This document shows positions 49,910-61,069 of a stretch of 64,000 bases of DNA, piece after piece. The position numbers were made by a program, and so were the translations under genes. Each line of letters begins with the position of its first letter. The first letter of the stretch is position 1. The notes beneath the pieces are model-generated. The model had not been told where the DNA came from, made no database searches, and was given only the letters and a program-made list of their open reading frames with translations. This DNA comes from Taibaiella chishuiensis (GTDB taxonomy: Bacteria; Bacteroidota; Bacteroidia; Chitinophagales; Chitinophagaceae): assembly GCF_003014535.1 (NCBI RefSeq), contig NZ_PYGD01000006.1, positions 62,001-126,000 on the forward strand. Direction: 5' to 3'.

Positions 49910-51412
49910 ATGGAAATTGCGCAGGAAACGGTTAAGACACCGACTTTAGAAGATATTCAGAATTTTAGCGGTAAGTATCCCAAGCAGATCTGGTCGCTGT
50001 TTATGGTAGAGATGTGGGAGCGCTTCTGCTTTTATGGTATGCGCGGCATACTGACCATATTTATGGTGGGCCAGTTTGGTATGCTCGATGGAGAAGCCAA
50101 CTCCAAATACGCTGCGATACAGGCCTTCGTTTATGCCTTTACTTTTATCGGCGGTATACTGGCCGATAAAATACTGGGCTTTAAAAAATCCCTGTTTTTC
50201 GGCGGCCTGATCATGATCCTGGGCAACGTGATCATCGCCATATCGCCCAAAGAGTTTTTCTACATCGGCATTACACTTTCCATTATTGGTACGGGCTTTT
50301 TCAAACCCAATATATCTTCGATGGTCGGCGATCTCTATAAAGACGACGACAGCAGGCGGGATGCGGGTTTTGGCCTCTTCTACGCCGGTATCAACTTCGG
50401 CGCCCTGCTGGGTGGCGCCCTGTGCGTGTACCTGGGTAAATATGTATCCTGGAGCTCCGCATTCCTGGCGGCAGCTATCGTAATGGTTATCGGCCTGATT
50501 ACTTTCTGGTTTACCAAAAAGCACCTGGGCCCTATCGGCGATTCCCCGTTAAAAGATGCAACGCCATCGAGCAGGCGCATCAAAGAGTTTTCCGTATATG
50601 TGCTGTCGCTGATCACGATTCCGTTTATCCTGATCATGGTACAGGACACCAAGTATACCGACTACTTCATGTATACCATCGGGCCCCTTGCCTTTATTTA
50701 TTTCCTCTACGAAACCCTGAAGCTTAAAGACCGCAAACTGCAGAAGAAGCTGTTCGCGGCTATGATATTCATTATTTTCTATATTATTTTCAACGCTTTC
50801 TTCGAACAGAGCGGCGGCTCATTAAGCCTCTTCGCAGAAAAGAACCTGACTCATACCCTCCTGTTCTTTAATATCGATCCGAATATTGTCAATAATTCCT
50901 CCAACTCCTTCTTCGTTATCATCTTTAGTTCTTTGGTGGGCCTGGCCTGGTTGTGGATGAGCAAGAAGAAAATAGAACCTAATACCGTAGTGAAATTCGG
51001 CATCGGCTTCCTGTTCCTGGCTGCCGCGTTCTTCCTGTTTTACTATACCCGCTTCTTTGCCGATGCCAATGGCATCACCTCGCTCAATATCTTTACCCTG
51101 GCCTACCTGGTGATCACCTTTGGTGAACTTTGCCTGGGCCCGATCGGGATGTCGATCATTACCAAATTATCGCCCAAACGCCTTACCGGTATGATGATGG
51201 GGCTCTGGTTCCTGGCCAGCGCCTACGGGCAGTATGCTGCCGGCATATTCGGTAAAGAAATGTCGATCGAAAGGAAGGATGCTACACTCCTGGAAAAACT
51301 GTTTGCTTATACCGAAGGGTATAAACAACTGGCTGTTTATGCACTCATCGCCGGTATCGTACTGATCGTGATATCGCCGCTGGTACGTAAACTGATGCAA
51401 GAGGTTAAATAG
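49910..51412 (+). CDS. POT/PTR-family peptide transporter, paralogue 3
   Basis: This 500-residue MFS protein begins at the ATG at 49910 (MEIAQETVKTPTLED), right after an in-frame TTG. Family signatures are EMWERFCFYGMRGILTIFMVGQF (as EMWERFCFYGMR), IIGTGFFKPNISSMVGDLY, and FGLFYAGINFGALLGGAL. The shorter loops and total length separate it from the first two copies. Its stop is followed directly by a repeat cluster. Three adjacent, clearly diverged peptide transporters suggest division of labour in peptide uptake, perhaps fed by the secreted peptidases nearby. Confidence 0.93.
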   Translation: MEIAQETVKTPTLEDIQNFSGKYPKQIWSLFMVEMWERFCFYGMRGILTIFMVGQFGMLDGEANSKYAAIQAFVYAFTFIGGILADKILGFKKSLFFGGLIMILGNVIIAISPKEFFYIGITLSIIGTGFFKPNISSMVGDLYKDDDSRRDAGFGLFYAGINFGALLGGALCVYLGKYVSWSSAFLAAAIVMVIGLITFWFTKKHLGPIGDSPLKDATPSSRRIKEFSVYVLSLITIPFILIMVQDTKYTDYFMYTIGPLAFIYFLYETLKLKDRKLQKKLFAAMIFIIFYIIFNAFFEQSGGSLSLFAEKNLTHTLLFFNIDPNIVNNSSNSFFVIIFSSLVGLAWLWMSKKKIEPNTVVKFGIGFLFLAAAFFLFYYTRFFADANGITSLNIFTLAYLVITFGELCLGPIGMSIITKLSPKRLTGMMMGLWFLASAYGQYAAGIFGKEMSIERKDATLLEKLFAYTEGYKQLAVYALIAGIVLIVISPLVRKLMQEVK

Positions 51413-51414
51413 TA

Positions 51415-51860
51415 ATTTTGAATTTTGAGTTTTGAATTTTGAGTTTTGTATCAGGTATCAAGAGGACGATTGTCATCCTGAGCACCGCGAAGGATCTCAT
51501 CCGTTAGCTGGCTTTATCAGAGTGGCTGTATAAGCGGGTTGCTGTCATCCTGAGCCGCAGCGAAGGAGCTCACCGATTAGCTGGCTTTGTTAGCGTATAA
51601 AGCATTACGTATCGAAGGTTCGTTGTCATCCTGAGCACCGCGAGGGATTTCACCGGTTAGCCGGCTTTGTTAGCGTATAAAGCATTACGTATCGAAGGTT
51701 CGTTGTCATCCTGAGCGCAGCGAAGGAGCTCATCCGTTAGCTGGCTTTGCTAGCGTATAAAGCATTACGTATCGAAGGTTCGTTGTCATCCTGAGCGCAG
51801 CGAAGGATCTCATCCGTTAGCTGGCTTTGTTAGCGTGGAAGGACCTCTTCTATTAGCCGG
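51415..51860. repeat. Interspersed repeat cluster D with 80-base tandem units
   Basis: It opens with TTTTGAA/TTTTGAG units of 7-base period. Tandem units of exactly 80 bases follow (TGTCATCCTGAGC at 51543, 51623, 51703 and 51783), each with CGAAGGAGCTCA/GATCTCA, TTAGCTGGCTTTGTTAGCG and TATAAAGCATTACGTATCGAAGG. It fills the gap between the third peptide transporter (+) and atpC (-). Confidence 0.9.
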
Positions 51861-51890
51861 CTTTACCCAATACTGCAATCCCCACAACAA

Positions 51891-51930
51891 AAAAAGCGTC
51901 CCTGGTATACACCAGGGACGCTTTTTATTT
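51891..51930. terminator. Bidirectional terminator between cluster D and atpC
   Basis: AAAAAGCGTCCCTGGT pairs perfectly with ACCAGGGACGCTTTTT around ATAC, with T or A runs on both sides. Confidence 0.88.
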
Positions 51931-51943
51931 TCAGAAAGTACGA

Positions 51944-52201
51944 TTAATAAGAAACCGCTTCCGCACCTTCCAATAAAACAGTTGTTTTATTGTTCAGCGT
52001 TTCTACGAAACCACCATTGATCTGGTAGGTTTCCGTATTGCTCTTATCCTTCAGTATCTTCATTTTTCCTACACCGAGCGCTGCAACCATCGGCGCGTGG
52101 TTCTGCAGGATCTCGAAAGAGCCTTCCACACCCGGTAACTGAACACCGTATACGTCGCCGCTGAAAACTTTATGCTCGGGAGTTAATATTTCTAGTTGCA
52201 T
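51944..52201 (-). CDS. atpC: F1 ATP synthase epsilon subunit
   Basis: This 85-residue protein is the N-terminal beta-sandwich of the epsilon subunit (MQLEILTPEHKVFSGDVYGVQLPGVEGSFEIL as LEILTPE and GVEGSFEILQNHAPMV); the C-terminal helical arm found in many bacteria is absent, as is usual in Bacteroidota. It lies 84 bases downstream of atpD on the same strand. The rest of the ATP synthase genes are not in the window, as in many relatives where atpDC form their own unit. Confidence 0.95.
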   Translation of the reverse strand: MQLEILTPEHKVFSGDVYGVQLPGVEGSFEILQNHAPMVAALGVGKMKILKDKSNTETYQINGGFVETLNNKTTVLLEGAEAVSY

Positions 52202-52285
52202 TTCTTTAATGAATTTGATGAACGGATGATTTGATGTGCTGATACCGTGCCCGCAGGCGCCGCATCATAATAACAAATCAATGCA

Positions 52286-53899
<1,614 letters not shown>

Positions 53900-53972
53900 C
53901 TATAACAAAGCCGAAAAACGGCAATGTTACAGGCCGCAAGGCTTGCAAAGCAGATAGGCAGCGCAGAAAAAC

Positions 53973-55931
53973 CTACTTTTTATAGACCGGCATGCTGTTC
54001 AGCAAAATACAGAAATCAGTAATCCAGTTGCCCGCTACATCCACATACAATATGTTGGGTTTGGTCTCCCTGTCGATAACCCCTTCGGCAACCCAGTCCA
54101 GCACTTTAGCCGGCAGGTACCGGTTGGCGCGCTGCGCCAGGCTGATAATGCTTTTGTTCTTTTTAATGGTATTGGCGATCAATAAGGTGGCATCCAGCAA
54201 CAGGTTACCGTTTTCGGATTGGAATTGCCCGCAGCTCAGGGCAGCCTCCTGCCCGATCTGCGTCAGCTGCCAATCCAGCCGTACAATATCGTTCGGTGCA
54301 GTTTTGCCCTTCATCCCCTTAAAAAATCTTTGCTCTACGGCAAACAGGCTATCGGTAATATTGGTAGCGGCGTAAGCACGCCGGTAATTAAAAAAGAAGG
54401 ATGAACGTTCGGTCATGGTATTGCGTACGACCCCGAGCAGTGGGAAGTCCTGCTCTTCGAAGGACAGCAACACCTTACCCGCAAGATCCTGCAGGGGCAC
54501 GTCGGCCAGGCTGTGCGTTGCGCCGGGATGGTATACCTTATCCGGACCGAGCACCGCGACAATGGCTGCGGCCTGGTCGGCGATGCTCTTATGCCGATCG
54601 CAGAAGTGGCAGAAACTCAGGATAACAAACTCCTGCTGATGCCGGTCCAGGAACCGCTTTACCGCCGTAAGCACCGTATCCAACGGTTCGCCATAACCGC
54701 CCCCCACAGCATCTTCCATACAATCGGAAGGCGCATGCTTGGTATAGAGGGCATCCTCGAAGAGGTCGATACGCAGGTCGAACATACGGATACCGGCATC
54801 CAGCTGCGCACTTACCGACAGTAACTGGGTAAGGGTATTGCATTCATTAATGGTATACGTGCTTTTGCCGCCCACGGCCGTCAATACCGACATACCGGCA
54901 TCGTGCGATCCGGGCAAGGCGATATCCCTGAGGGTATATTTTTCCCGGCCGGGCATTAACAGGTCTTCCATCCAGGAGGCCGAACGGTATACCCTGCCCT
55001 TGCTCCGGTACAACTGCCGATCCGCGCCCGCATAGACCAGCAGGAACTGCTGCTGCCCGGTAGCCGCCAGGCTTAAGGGCCGCCCCATCTCGAGGTGAGG
55101 CAGGGCTGTGGCTTGGTTTTCCCATAACAACCCATCGCCCGACAGGTAGTATTGCAGCTGGCGCTGCTCTTTACTACTCCATATATATAACAACCGGTCG
55201 GACCCGGCCGCCAATGCCGGTGTATAATTGCTTGCTACGGCAGCCTGCCCTTTGGTCTTGCTCCAGCTATCACGGCCTGCGTCGTAGTCCAGGCTGGTCA
55301 ACTGGCCGGAACGGCCCCACCAGCAACGTACGGTTTTACCGGTATTGCACAAGACGGGATGGGTAAGGGAACGCGCGCCCCTGACAGCAGTTACCGAGGT
55401 TTGCGACAGAGTACCATCAGGCGCGGTACTGCAGACTACCAGGTTTAACCGGTCTTTGTAAGCGGCACGGGTACCCAGCAGTATTTTATCGCCGGCTACC
55501 ACCGCCGACAGACCGGAAACGCAACGCAGGTCTTTTGCTTCGCCGGGCAGGCTATTAGCGACAGCCTGTTGCCAGTTTGCTCCGGGGCGCAATAAGGTAT
55601 ATTGTAAGGTACTGTCGGCCGCCAGCCAAAAGAGGTAAAGACCGGCATCTGCGGCAACCATTGCCGGTCCGGCAATGCTCTTGATATCTGCAAGGGGTAC
55701 GGCTTCGAATACCGACTGCGTATCGACGGCCATAGCCATACGCAACAGACCCTGCGCCCCCGGCTCTTTCCAGGTTACATAACACCGGTCTTTATAACAT
55801 ACCATACCCACGCCCTGGTCGCTGCTTGCACCGTGTAACAAAGGCTCCGCCACACCAAAGGCCACCTGCTGCGCCCAGGCAGTCCCTGCGCAGAGACATA
55901 CCAGGAGCAATAAAAAACATCTTTTTGTCAT
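53973..55931 (-). CDS. Secreted protein with N-terminal repeat domain and PI-PLC-like C-terminus
   Basis: This 652-residue protein starts at the ATG at 55931 with a signal peptide (RCFLLLLVCLCAGTAWAQ). Residues about 25-340 form a repeat-like beta domain (blocks AADAGLYLFWLAADSTLQYTLL and AAGSDRLLYIWSSKEQRQLQYYL; a propeller is likely). From about 345 a phosphatidylinositol-specific phospholipase C X-like domain follows: IALPGSHDAGM with the first catalytic His, DAGIRMFDLRID, and YTKHAPSD for the second His. The substrate could be a phosphoinositide, GPI or other phosphodiester; this is inferred. It is divergent from an outer-membrane protein gene and shares its promoter region. Confidence 0.85.
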   Translation of the reverse strand: MTKRCFLLLLVCLCAGTAWAQQVAFGVAEPLLHGASSDQGVGMVCYKDRCYVTWKEPGAQGLLRMAMAVDTQSVFEAVPLADIKSIAGPAMVAADAGLYLFWLAADSTLQYTLLRPGANWQQAVANSLPGEAKDLRCVSGLSAVVAGDKILLGTRAAYKDRLNLVVCSTAPDGTLSQTSVTAVRGARSLTHPVLCNTGKTVRCWWGRSGQLTSLDYDAGRDSWSKTKGQAAVASNYTPALAAGSDRLLYIWSSKEQRQLQYYLSGDGLLWENQATALPHLEMGRPLSLAATGQQQFLLVYAGADRQLYRSKGRVYRSASWMEDLLMPGREKYTLRDIALPGSHDAGMSVLTAVGGKSTYTINECNTLTQLLSVSAQLDAGIRMFDLRIDLFEDALYTKHAPSDCMEDAVGGGYGEPLDTVLTAVKRFLDRHQQEFVILSFCHFCDRHKSIADQAAAIVAVLGPDKVYHPGATHSLADVPLQDLAGKVLLSFEEQDFPLLGVVRNTMTERSSFFFNYRRAYAATNITDSLFAVEQRFFKGMKGKTAPNDIVRLDWQLTQIGQEAALSCGQFQSENGNLLLDATLLIANTIKKNKSIISLAQRANRYLPAKVLDWVAEGVIDRETKPNILYVDVAGNWITDFCILLNSMPVYKK

Positions 55932-55956
55932 GTACGCGGTATAAACATTAATTTTG
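55924..55956 (+). promoter_or_regulatory. Promoter of the outer-membrane protein gene
   Basis: TTTG (55924-55927), a 21-base spacer and TAATTTTG (55949-55956) match the Bacteroidota consensus. The -33 overlaps the first codons of the divergent phospholipase-like gene. Confidence 0.65.
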
Positions 55957-55997
55957 ATCACAAACAAACCGAAGGCTTTTTCCACCCATCCATATAC

Positions 55998-57449
55998 TTG
56001 CCTGTGATCAAATACTACACTACTTTTTTCCTGCTGTTATATACAATGTCGCGGGCCCTGGCCCAGGACGGCCAATACTGGCAAAACGGGTACCAGCCCG
56101 GTGGCATGCTCACGCCCGGGGCGGTAATTGCCAGTGACAATGATAGCGGTTTTTTTTATTATAACCCAGCCTTAATGGCCCTGCATCCCAAAACCTCCGT
56201 TTCGGCTTCTGCAAGCGTGTACCAGTACCGCAACCTGAAAATGAAAAGCGCCGTGGGTAAAGGGCTCGATCTGCGCGGCCGCTCGGTACGCATCGTGCCG
56301 CAACTGGTAACCGGCACGATATTGCTGAACCGTAAAAACGGGCTTACCATAGGTTACTCCCTGGTTACACAGCCGCAGATGAATTTCCACGCTACGCAAC
56401 GCCAGGATAAACAGATGAATGTATTGGATGACCGCTACAGCCCAGGCGCAGAATTTTATATAGGCCAGTATTCGGTACTCAATAACGCCACCCGGACCAC
56501 GGCCAGTATTGCTGCCGCAGTACGGCTTTCCGAGCACCTGTCGGCCGGGTTTATGGCCCAGGCCCACCTCCGCACCCAGGATTTCTCCGAAAGCTACAGT
56601 ACCCGGGCACTGATCAACAGCGACACCGATTTTCTTACTCAACCGGTAACCGCCGTACAATACAACTACGAACTCAGCTACTGGCACCTGGGACTGCAAT
56701 TCAAAGCCGGTCTGGCTTACGAAGCCGGGCGGCATCACTTTGGCCTGATGCTCAGTTCGCCGCTGCTCAGGATTAGGGGCAGGGCTATACTCAGCAGCGA
56801 TCTGCTGATCTCCAACCTGGTGCAGCCCGACGGCGGTTATACCCTTAACGCACTGGCTAACGGCCGCCAGACAAAGCTGCCGGTAAGATACCGCATGCCG
56901 CTGAGCATTGGCCTGGGTTATGCATTCGACTACGGCCGTGGACAGTTTTTTATGGCAATGGAACATTTTCTCAAACTCAATACCTATAACATCATTACGC
57001 CGCGCAACGAATCGTTTATCCGTCCGGATACCGGCATTAATAACACCGCGACCCAGGAACTGCTGCAATTCAGCGAGGAGCGCAGCAGCGTAACCAATAT
57101 TGCCTTAGGCTGGAGTTATATCCTTCAGAAAAGTATGACCCTGTTTGCCACTTTCTCTACCGACATGACCTTCGTGCCCGACAACCGGAGCGATCCGACT
57201 TACAGGGGCCAGGATCCCTACCTGCTCTCCTGGAATACCTATAACCTGCAACTGGGCGGCAACTTCCGGCGCCAGCGGCTGCATATGCGGGCAGGCATAC
57301 TGCTTACCTATGGGCGTACAACCAATTACCTGCAACCGGTCAACTTTGATACGCCCAACGAAAGTAACTTCCTGCTGGGCCAACCCGTACGTACAGCCGC
57401 ACGGTACTTCTCAGCCGGCCTTATGGTCTCTTATGTCCACAATTTTTAA
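55998..57449 (+). CDS. Outer-membrane beta-barrel protein (FadL/OmpP1-like)
   Basis: This 483-residue protein has a signal peptide (YYTTFFLLLYTMSRALAQ) that forces a start at TTG 55998 or the GTG two codons later; a later ATG would cut the signal. The rest is a series of amphipathic beta strands rich in Tyr, Thr and Gly, with NPALMALHP near the start as in FadL-like transport proteins. The end GLMVSYVHNF has an aromatic C-terminal residue, as usual for outer-membrane barrels. It is divergent from the phospholipase-like gene and may form a functional pair with it. Confidence 0.85.
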   Translation: MPVIKYYTTFFLLLYTMSRALAQDGQYWQNGYQPGGMLTPGAVIASDNDSGFFYYNPALMALHPKTSVSASASVYQYRNLKMKSAVGKGLDLRGRSVRIVPQLVTGTILLNRKNGLTIGYSLVTQPQMNFHATQRQDKQMNVLDDRYSPGAEFYIGQYSVLNNATRTTASIAAAVRLSEHLSAGFMAQAHLRTQDFSESYSTRALINSDTDFLTQPVTAVQYNYELSYWHLGLQFKAGLAYEAGRHHFGLMLSSPLLRIRGRAILSSDLLISNLVQPDGGYTLNALANGRQTKLPVRYRMPLSIGLGYAFDYGRGQFFMAMEHFLKLNTYNIITPRNESFIRPDTGINNTATQELLQFSEERSSVTNIALGWSYILQKSMTLFATFSTDMTFVPDNRSDPTYRGQDPYLLSWNTYNLQLGGNFRRQRLHMRAGILLTYGRTTNYLQPVNFDTPNESNFLLGQPVRTAARYFSAGLMVSYVHNF

Positions 57450-57485
57450 AGCAGCTTATACAAATGCTTTATTATTTTTGCAGGC

Positions 57486-58286
57486 ATGAACAGACAAACA
57501 CTGATTGAACAGATACGCAAAAAGAAATCGTTCCTCTGCGTGGGACTGGATTCCGATATTTCCAAAATACCGACCCACCTGTTTGCTACCGAGGACCCGG
57601 TTTTTGAATTCAATAAAGCCATCATCGACGCCACCAAGGATCATACTGTGGCCTATAAAATCAATACCGCATTTTATGAAGCACAGGGATTGAAAGGCTG
57701 GATCAGCATGGGCAAAACCCTCGATTATATTCCTAAAGACATATTTACCATTGCCGATGCCAAACGCGGCGATATCGGTAACACGGCTGAACAGTACGCC
57801 AAAACATTTTTCGACACCTACCCTTACGACAGTGTAACGGTAGCACCTTATATGGGTAAGGACAGCGTAGCGCCTTTCCTGCAATTCCCCAATAAGTGGG
57901 CTATTGTACTGGGCCTTACCAGCAACGAAGGCAGTAAGGACTTCCAGCTGCAACCCAGCGGCGACGGGCTGTTGTATGAAAAAGTGATGCAAACGGTAGC
58001 CGGTTGGGGTACGGTAGACAACACGATGTTTGTAGTAGGCGCTACCCGTAAGGAACAACTGGAACGTGTACGCGAGTTGATACCCGACCACTTCCTGCTC
58101 ATACCCGGCGTAGGCACTCAGGGCGGCGACCTGGCTACTGTGGCCAAAGCAGCCATGAACAAGGATGTAAGCATCCTGGTGAATGTAAGCCGTGCCATTA
58201 TCTTTGCCGGCAGCGGTATGGACTATGCCGATCTTGCTGCAAAAGCAGCTTCCGAATACCGCGAACAGATGGAGCAGTTTTTGTAA
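57486..58286 (+). CDS. pyrF: Orotidine-5'-phosphate decarboxylase (type 2)
   Basis: This 266-residue enzyme converts OMP to UMP. The catalytic motif DAKRGDI is at about residues 83-89, with FLCVGLDSD near the start and GATRKEQ and VGTQGGD further on, the long form typical of type 2 enzymes. The ATG at 57486 lies five bases after the -7-like TATTTTTG (57473-57480), so its mRNA might have almost no leader. Its stop is followed at once by a repeat cluster. Confidence 0.97.
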   Translation: MNRQTLIEQIRKKKSFLCVGLDSDISKIPTHLFATEDPVFEFNKAIIDATKDHTVAYKINTAFYEAQGLKGWISMGKTLDYIPKDIFTIADAKRGDIGNTAEQYAKTFFDTYPYDSVTVAPYMGKDSVAPFLQFPNKWAIVLGLTSNEGSKDFQLQPSGDGLLYEKVMQTVAGWGTVDNTMFVVGATRKEQLERVRELIPDHFLLIPGVGTQGGDLATVAKAAMNKDVSILVNVSRAIIFAGSGMDYADLAAKAASEYREQMEQFL

Positions 58287-58299
58287 TGGGGTGTTGGGT

Positions 58300-58640
58300 A
58301 TTGAGTATTGAGATGTTAGAAGTTAGATGTTAGGTGTCAGGTGTTAGAGGGTTAGTTGTCATCCTGAGCGCAGCGAAGGATCTCATCGGTTAGCTGGCCG
58401 TATTAAAGGGGCACACTCCAGAAGGCTTACTGTCATCCTGAGCGCAGCGAAGGATCTCATCGGTTAGCTAGCCGTATTAAAGGGGCACACCCCGGGAGAT
58501 TTACTGTGGTCCTGAGCGCAGCGAAGCATGACAAGCTTCTTCTTGATACTTGATACATGATACTAAAAAGGAGATGCTTCGCAAGGCTCAGCAGGACAGT
58601 CTTCTTCTTGATACCTGATACTTGCTACCTGATACTCTTG
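58300..58640. repeat. Interspersed repeat cluster E with 74-base units
   Basis: It opens with 7-base-period tracts (TTAGATG-like and TATTGAG units). Units of 74 bases then begin with TGTCATCCTGAGC at 58357 and 58431 and a decayed copy at 58505; each carries GCAGCGAAGGATCTCATCGGTTAGCT (core GCGAAGGATCTCATC) and GCCGTATTAAAGGGGCACAC. GATACTT/GATACAT units of 7-base period end it. The region lies between pyrF (+) and dnaK (-). Confidence 0.85.
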
Positions 58641-58670
58641 AATGATCTGGTTGAAAAAACAACAATAAAT

Positions 58671-58706
58671 AAGAAAGGGAACTCTGAATTCAGAGTTCCC
58701 TTTCTT
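58671..58706 (-). terminator. dnaK terminator, perfect 36-base palindrome
   Basis: AAGAAAGGGAACTCTGAA and its exact complement follow each other with no spacer. The minus strand continues with a T-rich tract (TTATTTATTGTTG). Confidence 0.85.
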
Positions 58707-58729
58707 CGCTATAGCAAATATCCCGGGGA

Positions 58730-60640
58730 TTATTTTACTTCTTCGTAATCTGCGTCAGACACGTTGTTGTTATCACCACCGTTGTCTGCAGTAGCACCCT
58801 GGCCCTGTGCAGCGCCATCAGCGCCGGCACCTTCCTGGGATGCTTTGTAGATTTCTTCACTGGCAGCAGACCAGGCTGTGTTCAGCTCTTCCATATGCTT
58901 TTCGATACCGGCGAAGTCCTGGTTTTTGTGGGCTTCTTTCAGTTGGTTCAGGGCAGATTCGATCGGCGCTTTTTTCTCAGCAGGAATCTTATCACCATAG
59001 TCTTTCAGCTGTTTTTCGGTATTGAAGATCAGACCGTCGGCCAGGTTCAGTTTTTCTACCTGCTCGCGGATCTTTTTATCTTCTTCTTCGTTAGCCTTCG
59101 CATCGTTCTTCATTTTTTCGATCTCGTCTTTGCTCAGACCGCTACCGGCTTCGATACGGATATTCTGTTGTTTACCGGTACCTTTATCTTTTGCAGTTAC
59201 GCTCAGGATACCATTGGCATCGATATCGAAGATAACTTCTACCTGCGGTACGCCACGCGGAGCCGGTGGAATGCCGTCGAGGATAAAGCGACCCAGTGAT
59301 TTATTCTGGTTAGCCATAGGACGTTCGCCCTGCAGTACATTGATCTCAACGCTTGGCTGGTTTTCGCTGGCGGTAGAGAATACTTCGCTTTTCTTGGTTG
59401 GGATGGTTGTGTTGGACTCGATCAGTTTGGTCATTACACCACCGTAAGTTTCGATACCCAGGGAAAGCGGGGTAACGTCCAGCAGCAGTACATCCTTCAC
59501 ATCGCCGGTCAGTACGCCACCCTGGATTGCAGCGCCGATGGCTACTACTTCATCCGGGTTTACGCTCCTGTTGGGTTTTTTACCGAAGAATTTTTCTACT
59601 ACTTCCTGGATTTTAGGAATACGGGTAGAACCACCTACGAGGATTACTTCGTCGATATCGGAAGTACCCAGGCCGGCATCTTTCAGTGCTTTACGGCAAG
59701 GCTCCAGTGTACGCTCTACCAGGCTGTCGGCCAGTTGCTCGAACTTAGCGCGGCTCAGTTTACGCACAAGGTGTTGTGGCACGCCGTCGATGGCAGTGAT
59801 ATAAGGCAGGTTGATCTCTGTTTCCTGGGAAGAAGACAGTTCGATCTTTGCTTTTTCAGCAGCTTCTTTCAGACGCTGCCAGGCCATTGGATCTTTGTGC
59901 AGGTCTACGGTCGGCATGTCTTTTTTGAACTCGTCAGACAACCAGTCCATAACTACTTTATCGAAGTCATCGCCACCCAGGTGGGTATCACCGTTGGTAG
60001 ATTTTACTTCGAATACGCCGTCGCCCAGTTCCAGGATGGATACGTCGAAGGTACCACCACCAAGGTCGAATACAGCGATTTTGCTATCTTTATGCTGTTT
60101 GTCGAGGCCATAAGCCAGGGCTGCAGCAGTAGGTTCGTTGATAATACGGCGTACATTCAGACCCGCGATCTCACCGGCTTCTTTAGTAGCCTGGCGCTGC
60201 GCATCGTTAAAGTATGCCGGTACGGTGATTACCGCTTCTTTTACTTCCTGGCCCAGGAAGTCTTCAGCAGTTTTTTTCATTTTCTGCAATACCATGGCAG
60301 AGATCTCCTGCGGCGTATACATACGGCCGTCGATATCTACACGTGGTGTATTGTTATCACCTTTTACAATTTTATAGGCATTATGTGTCATCTCGCTGCC
60401 TACTTCGTCGAAACGACGACCCATGTAACGTTTGATGGACATAATGGTGTTGGAAGGATTGGTGATGGCCTGGCGTTTGGCCGGGTCACCTACCTTACGT
60501 TCTCCGTTTTTCAGAAAGGCCACGATTGATGGCGTGGTACGACGTCCTTCGTCGTTTGCAATTACTACCGGCTCGTTGCCCTCCATTACGGCTACGCAGG
60601 AGTTGGTAGTACCTAAGTCGATTCCTATTATTTTACTCAT
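58730..60640 (-). CDS. dnaK: Hsp70 chaperone DnaK
   Basis: This 636-residue chaperone has the Hsp70 hallmarks: [15 protein letters not shown] at the start, ATP-site blocks [17 protein letters not shown] and [28 protein letters not shown], and the substrate-binding part with [11 protein letters not shown] and GERPMANQN. The C-terminus [11 protein letters not shown] has the usual acidic end. No dnaJ or grpE gene lies next to it in the window. Its upstream region holds a TGTCA/TGACA inverted repeat. Confidence 0.99.
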   Translation of the reverse strand: MSKIIGIDLGTTNSCVAVMEGNEPVVIANDEGRRTTPSIVAFLKNGERKVGDPAKRQAITNPSNTIMSIKRYMGRRFDEVGSEMTHNAYKIVKGDNNTPRVDIDGRMYTPQEISAMVLQKMKKTAEDFLGQEVKEAVITVPAYFNDAQRQATKEAGEIAGLNVRRIINEPTAAALAYGLDKQHKDSKIAVFDLGGGTFDVSILELGDGVFEVKSTNGDTHLGGDDFDKVVMDWLSDEFKKDMPTVDLHKDPMAWQRLKEAAEKAKIELSSSQETEINLPYITAIDGVPQHLVRKLSRAKFEQLADSLVERTLEPCRKALKDAGLGTSDIDEVILVGGSTRIPKIQEVVEKFFGKKPNRSVNPDEVVAIGAAIQGGVLTGDVKDVLLLDVTPLSLGIETYGGVMTKLIESNTTIPTKKSEVFSTASENQPSVEINVLQGERPMANQNKSLGRFILDGIPPAPRGVPQVEVIFDIDANGILSVTAKDKGTGKQQNIRIEAGSGLSKDEIEKMKNDAKANEEEDKKIREQVEKLNLADGLIFNTEKQLKDYGDKIPAEKKAPIESALNQLKEAHKNQDFAGIEKHMEELNTAWSAASEEIYKASQEGAGADGAAQGQGATADNGGDNNNVSDADYEEVK

Positions 60641-60743
60641 ATTGCTTATTTGAAATAAAGTTTGGTTAGATAATTTGTCTTTTTTGCGTTTGTACTAATT
60701 GAGTAGGTCAACTAATATGCCATTTTTCGTTTGCGTGAAAGAT

Positions 60744-60760
60744 TGTCAGTTTTTGTGACA
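60744..60760. promoter_or_regulatory. Inverted repeat upstream of dnaK, possible heat-shock operator
   Basis: TGTCA-GTTTTTG-TGACA lies about 105 bases upstream of the dnaK ATG. Its role in stress control is inferred only from position. Confidence 0.35.
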
Positions 60761-60966
60761 TTTTCTTTTCCAGGCCCGTTATGTCCTGCAAAAATGCTCG
60801 CACAGCTTTCCCGGAAAAGTAATTATTGCAGGTTCTGCCTTACCCAGCATGTATCCTGACATATACTTAATAGCAATTTGGCGCATTTACATCCGGGAGA
60901 TTGCACTAACAGCATATTGCCGCTGTACCAAAATCCGCCTTTTTGAAACAGATCCGGTTTTAGCCG

Positions 60967-60992
60967 GTTATAAAATAATTGTTATAAAATAA
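60967..60992. repeat. Direct repeat GTTATAAAATAA
   Basis: Two exact 12-base copies, 14 bases apart, about 80 bases upstream of the small LEA-like gene; perhaps a regulator-binding pair. Confidence 0.5.
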
Positions 60993-61069
60993 AAGTAAGG
61001 CGCATACTACCCGGAAAGGCGTATTTTTAAGGAGCAATATTTAAAACCTCAACCTTTAAAAAAACAACA

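Larger units (their letters stand above)
60641..61069. other. Divergent intergenic region between dnaK and the LEA-like gene
   Basis: No gene was seen. It has the inverted repeat TGTCA-N7-TGACA (60744-60760) on the dnaK side and a direct repeat GTTATAAAATAA twice (60967-60978 and 60981-60992) on the other. Both are candidates for stress regulation of the flanking genes. Confidence 0.6.
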
